This document shows, piece by piece, positions 63,672 to 64,000 of a stretch of DNA of 64,000 nucleotides; positions within the stretch are counted from its first letter, which is position 1, and each line of letters starts with the position of its first letter. The translations under genes were made by a program, and so were the position numbers. The notes beneath the pieces were generated by a model, which worked only from the letters and a program-made list of their open reading frames with translations, was not told the DNA's origin and did no database searches. Origin of the DNA: Euryarchaeota archaeon UBA130 (GTDB lineage: Archaea > Thermoplasmatota > Poseidoniia > Poseidoniales > Thalassarchaeaceae); contig DAVY01000009.1 in NCBI GenBank assembly GCA_002505775.1, positions 17,717 to 81,716 of the forward strand, written 5' to 3'.

Positions 63672-63680
63672 ACTATACAA
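63672..63680 (+). promoter_or_regulatory. Candidate TATA box for the terminal + strand gene
   Basis: ACTATACAA is centred about 26 bases before the ATG at 63703. The spacing fits a leaderless transcript and supports that ATG as the start. Confidence 0.45.
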
Positions 63681-63702
63681 CCGATGGTTAAGTAGTGGTC
63701 AA

Positions 63703-64000
63703 ATGGATAACTCAAACTCTGACGAATGGGAACGAAAAATGATCCAGCAGATGCTGAATCTCTTCAGTCAGATGGGAATGCCGATAGATAGATCTGAGCT
63801 TGAGGACACTATCACCAGAATTCGTCAGCAATTCGAAAGTATGGGAATTGACGCGGAGAAGATCTACAACAGCAACGTCAAAATGAACTTCCAGGGGGAT
63901 CCCGAGAACTTCAGGAAGCAAATGGAAGCCTTCATGAATCATCCAGAAGGTTTCTCGGAGATGTTCAAGAATATGGGAATCAACGTCCAAGTCGGGCCCG
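63703..64000 (+). CDS. Unidentified Met/Gln/Asn-rich protein, 5' part only
   Basis: An open frame from ATG 63703 to the end of the window (99 codons, no stop). The sequence is hydrophilic and helical, with several Met-Gly pairs (FSQMGMPID, FESMGIDAEK, FKNMGINVQVGP) spaced like a repeated helix-turn unit. Each is preceded by an amphipathic helix such as LEDTITRIRQQFESM, suggesting a repeated structural motif. I do not recognise a family. It is divergent from the thermosome gene, from which it is separated by 141 bases containing a possible operator and promoters for both. Confidence 0.7.
   Translation, partial: MDNSNSDEWERKMIQQMLNLFSQMGMPIDRSELEDTITRIRQQFESMGIDAEKIYNSNVKMNFQGDPENFRKQMEAFMNHPEGFSEMFKNMGINVQVGP

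Noticed and set aside
1..64000. CRISPR arrays, transposases, integrases, rRNA
   Set aside because: No direct repeat-spacer series, terminal inverted repeats with a transposase, or rRNA-like sequence was seen by reading; a repeat search was not possible.

Overview
The window reads as a dense piece of an archaeal chromosome, most likely a euryarchaeon of the marine Thermoplasmatota type (Poseidoniia/Marine Group II or a close relative). This is inferred from gene content only. Archaeal information and housekeeping genes (aIF1A, RIO1 kinase, a Dim2/Pno1-like KH protein, thermosome, CDC48/VAT ATPase, Hjc resolvase, MC1 chromosomal protein, ER/archaeal-type signal peptidase) sit beside genes of bacterial character (ThrRS with the bacterial domain layout, methylcrotonyl-CoA carboxylase, actinobacterial-style succinate dehydrogenase, FdhF/YdeP molybdoenzyme, PPGK-like kinase). 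No transposase, integrase, CRISPR array, rRNA or convincing tRNA was seen. No gene-free stretch exceeds about 300 bases.

Layout. 1-10406: a complex I operon on the + strand (nuoC fragment, D, H, I, J split in two, K, L, M, N) with overlapping or near-abutting genes. 10444-12599: the aIF1A-RIO1-KH ribosome biogenesis/translation cluster. 12642-13922: a DUF63 membrane protein. 13989-18492: a leucine-degradation carboxylase operon (carboxyltransferase, methylglutaconyl-CoA hydratase-like enzyme, biotin carboxylase, separate biotin carrier). 18557-21443: a DUF4126 membrane protein and an FdhF/YdeP molybdopterin oxidoreductase. 21452-24027 (-): SerRS and a presenilin-like protease. 24078-26101 (+): FolC, a small acidic membrane-anchored protein, dCMP deaminase. 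26088-30928 (-): P-loop kinase, Lhr-type helicase, a PI-PLC-like lipoprotein. 31039-34192: a membrane protein and signal peptidase, facing an S2P metalloprotease. 34270-36427: small coiled-coil protein, Hjc, macro-domain protein, stand-alone RAM domain, MC1. 36475-39897 (-): succinate dehydrogenase. 39970-41732: a tiny zinc-ribbon candidate and an aldehyde dehydrogenase. 41875-44352: VAT and a PRC-barrel protein. 44442-48813: DUF4350-DUF58-membrane protein operon and a small membrane protein. 48911-51100: Ncs6/TtuA tRNA thiolase, TrhO-like tRNA hydroxylase, cupin. 51106-55310 (-): zinc-finger membrane protein, MFS transporter, ThrRS. 55473-58430 (+): NAD kinase-like protein and a TPR protein. 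58464-60887 (-): PPGK-like kinase and CTP synthase. 60995-61960 (+): SDR-type threonine dehydrogenase. 61948-63561 (-): thermosome. 63703-64000 (+): the start of an unidentified protein.

Together the genes suggest an aerobic or facultatively respiring heterotroph. Leucine and threonine catabolism and aldehyde oxidation would feed a respiratory chain with complex I and complex II. A secreted calcium-binding lipoprotein and several membrane proteases point to active envelope processing. Several first-of-unit genes have a TATA-like element about 26 bases before the start codon, as expected for leaderless transcripts, whereas internal genes carry Shine-Dalgarno-like GGTGA or GGAGG.

The most unusual structural features are large insertions in NuoH and NuoI, both in subunits at the junction of the complex I arms; a split NuoJ; a very short zinc-ribbon gene; and neighbouring genes for two different wobble-uridine modification enzymes.
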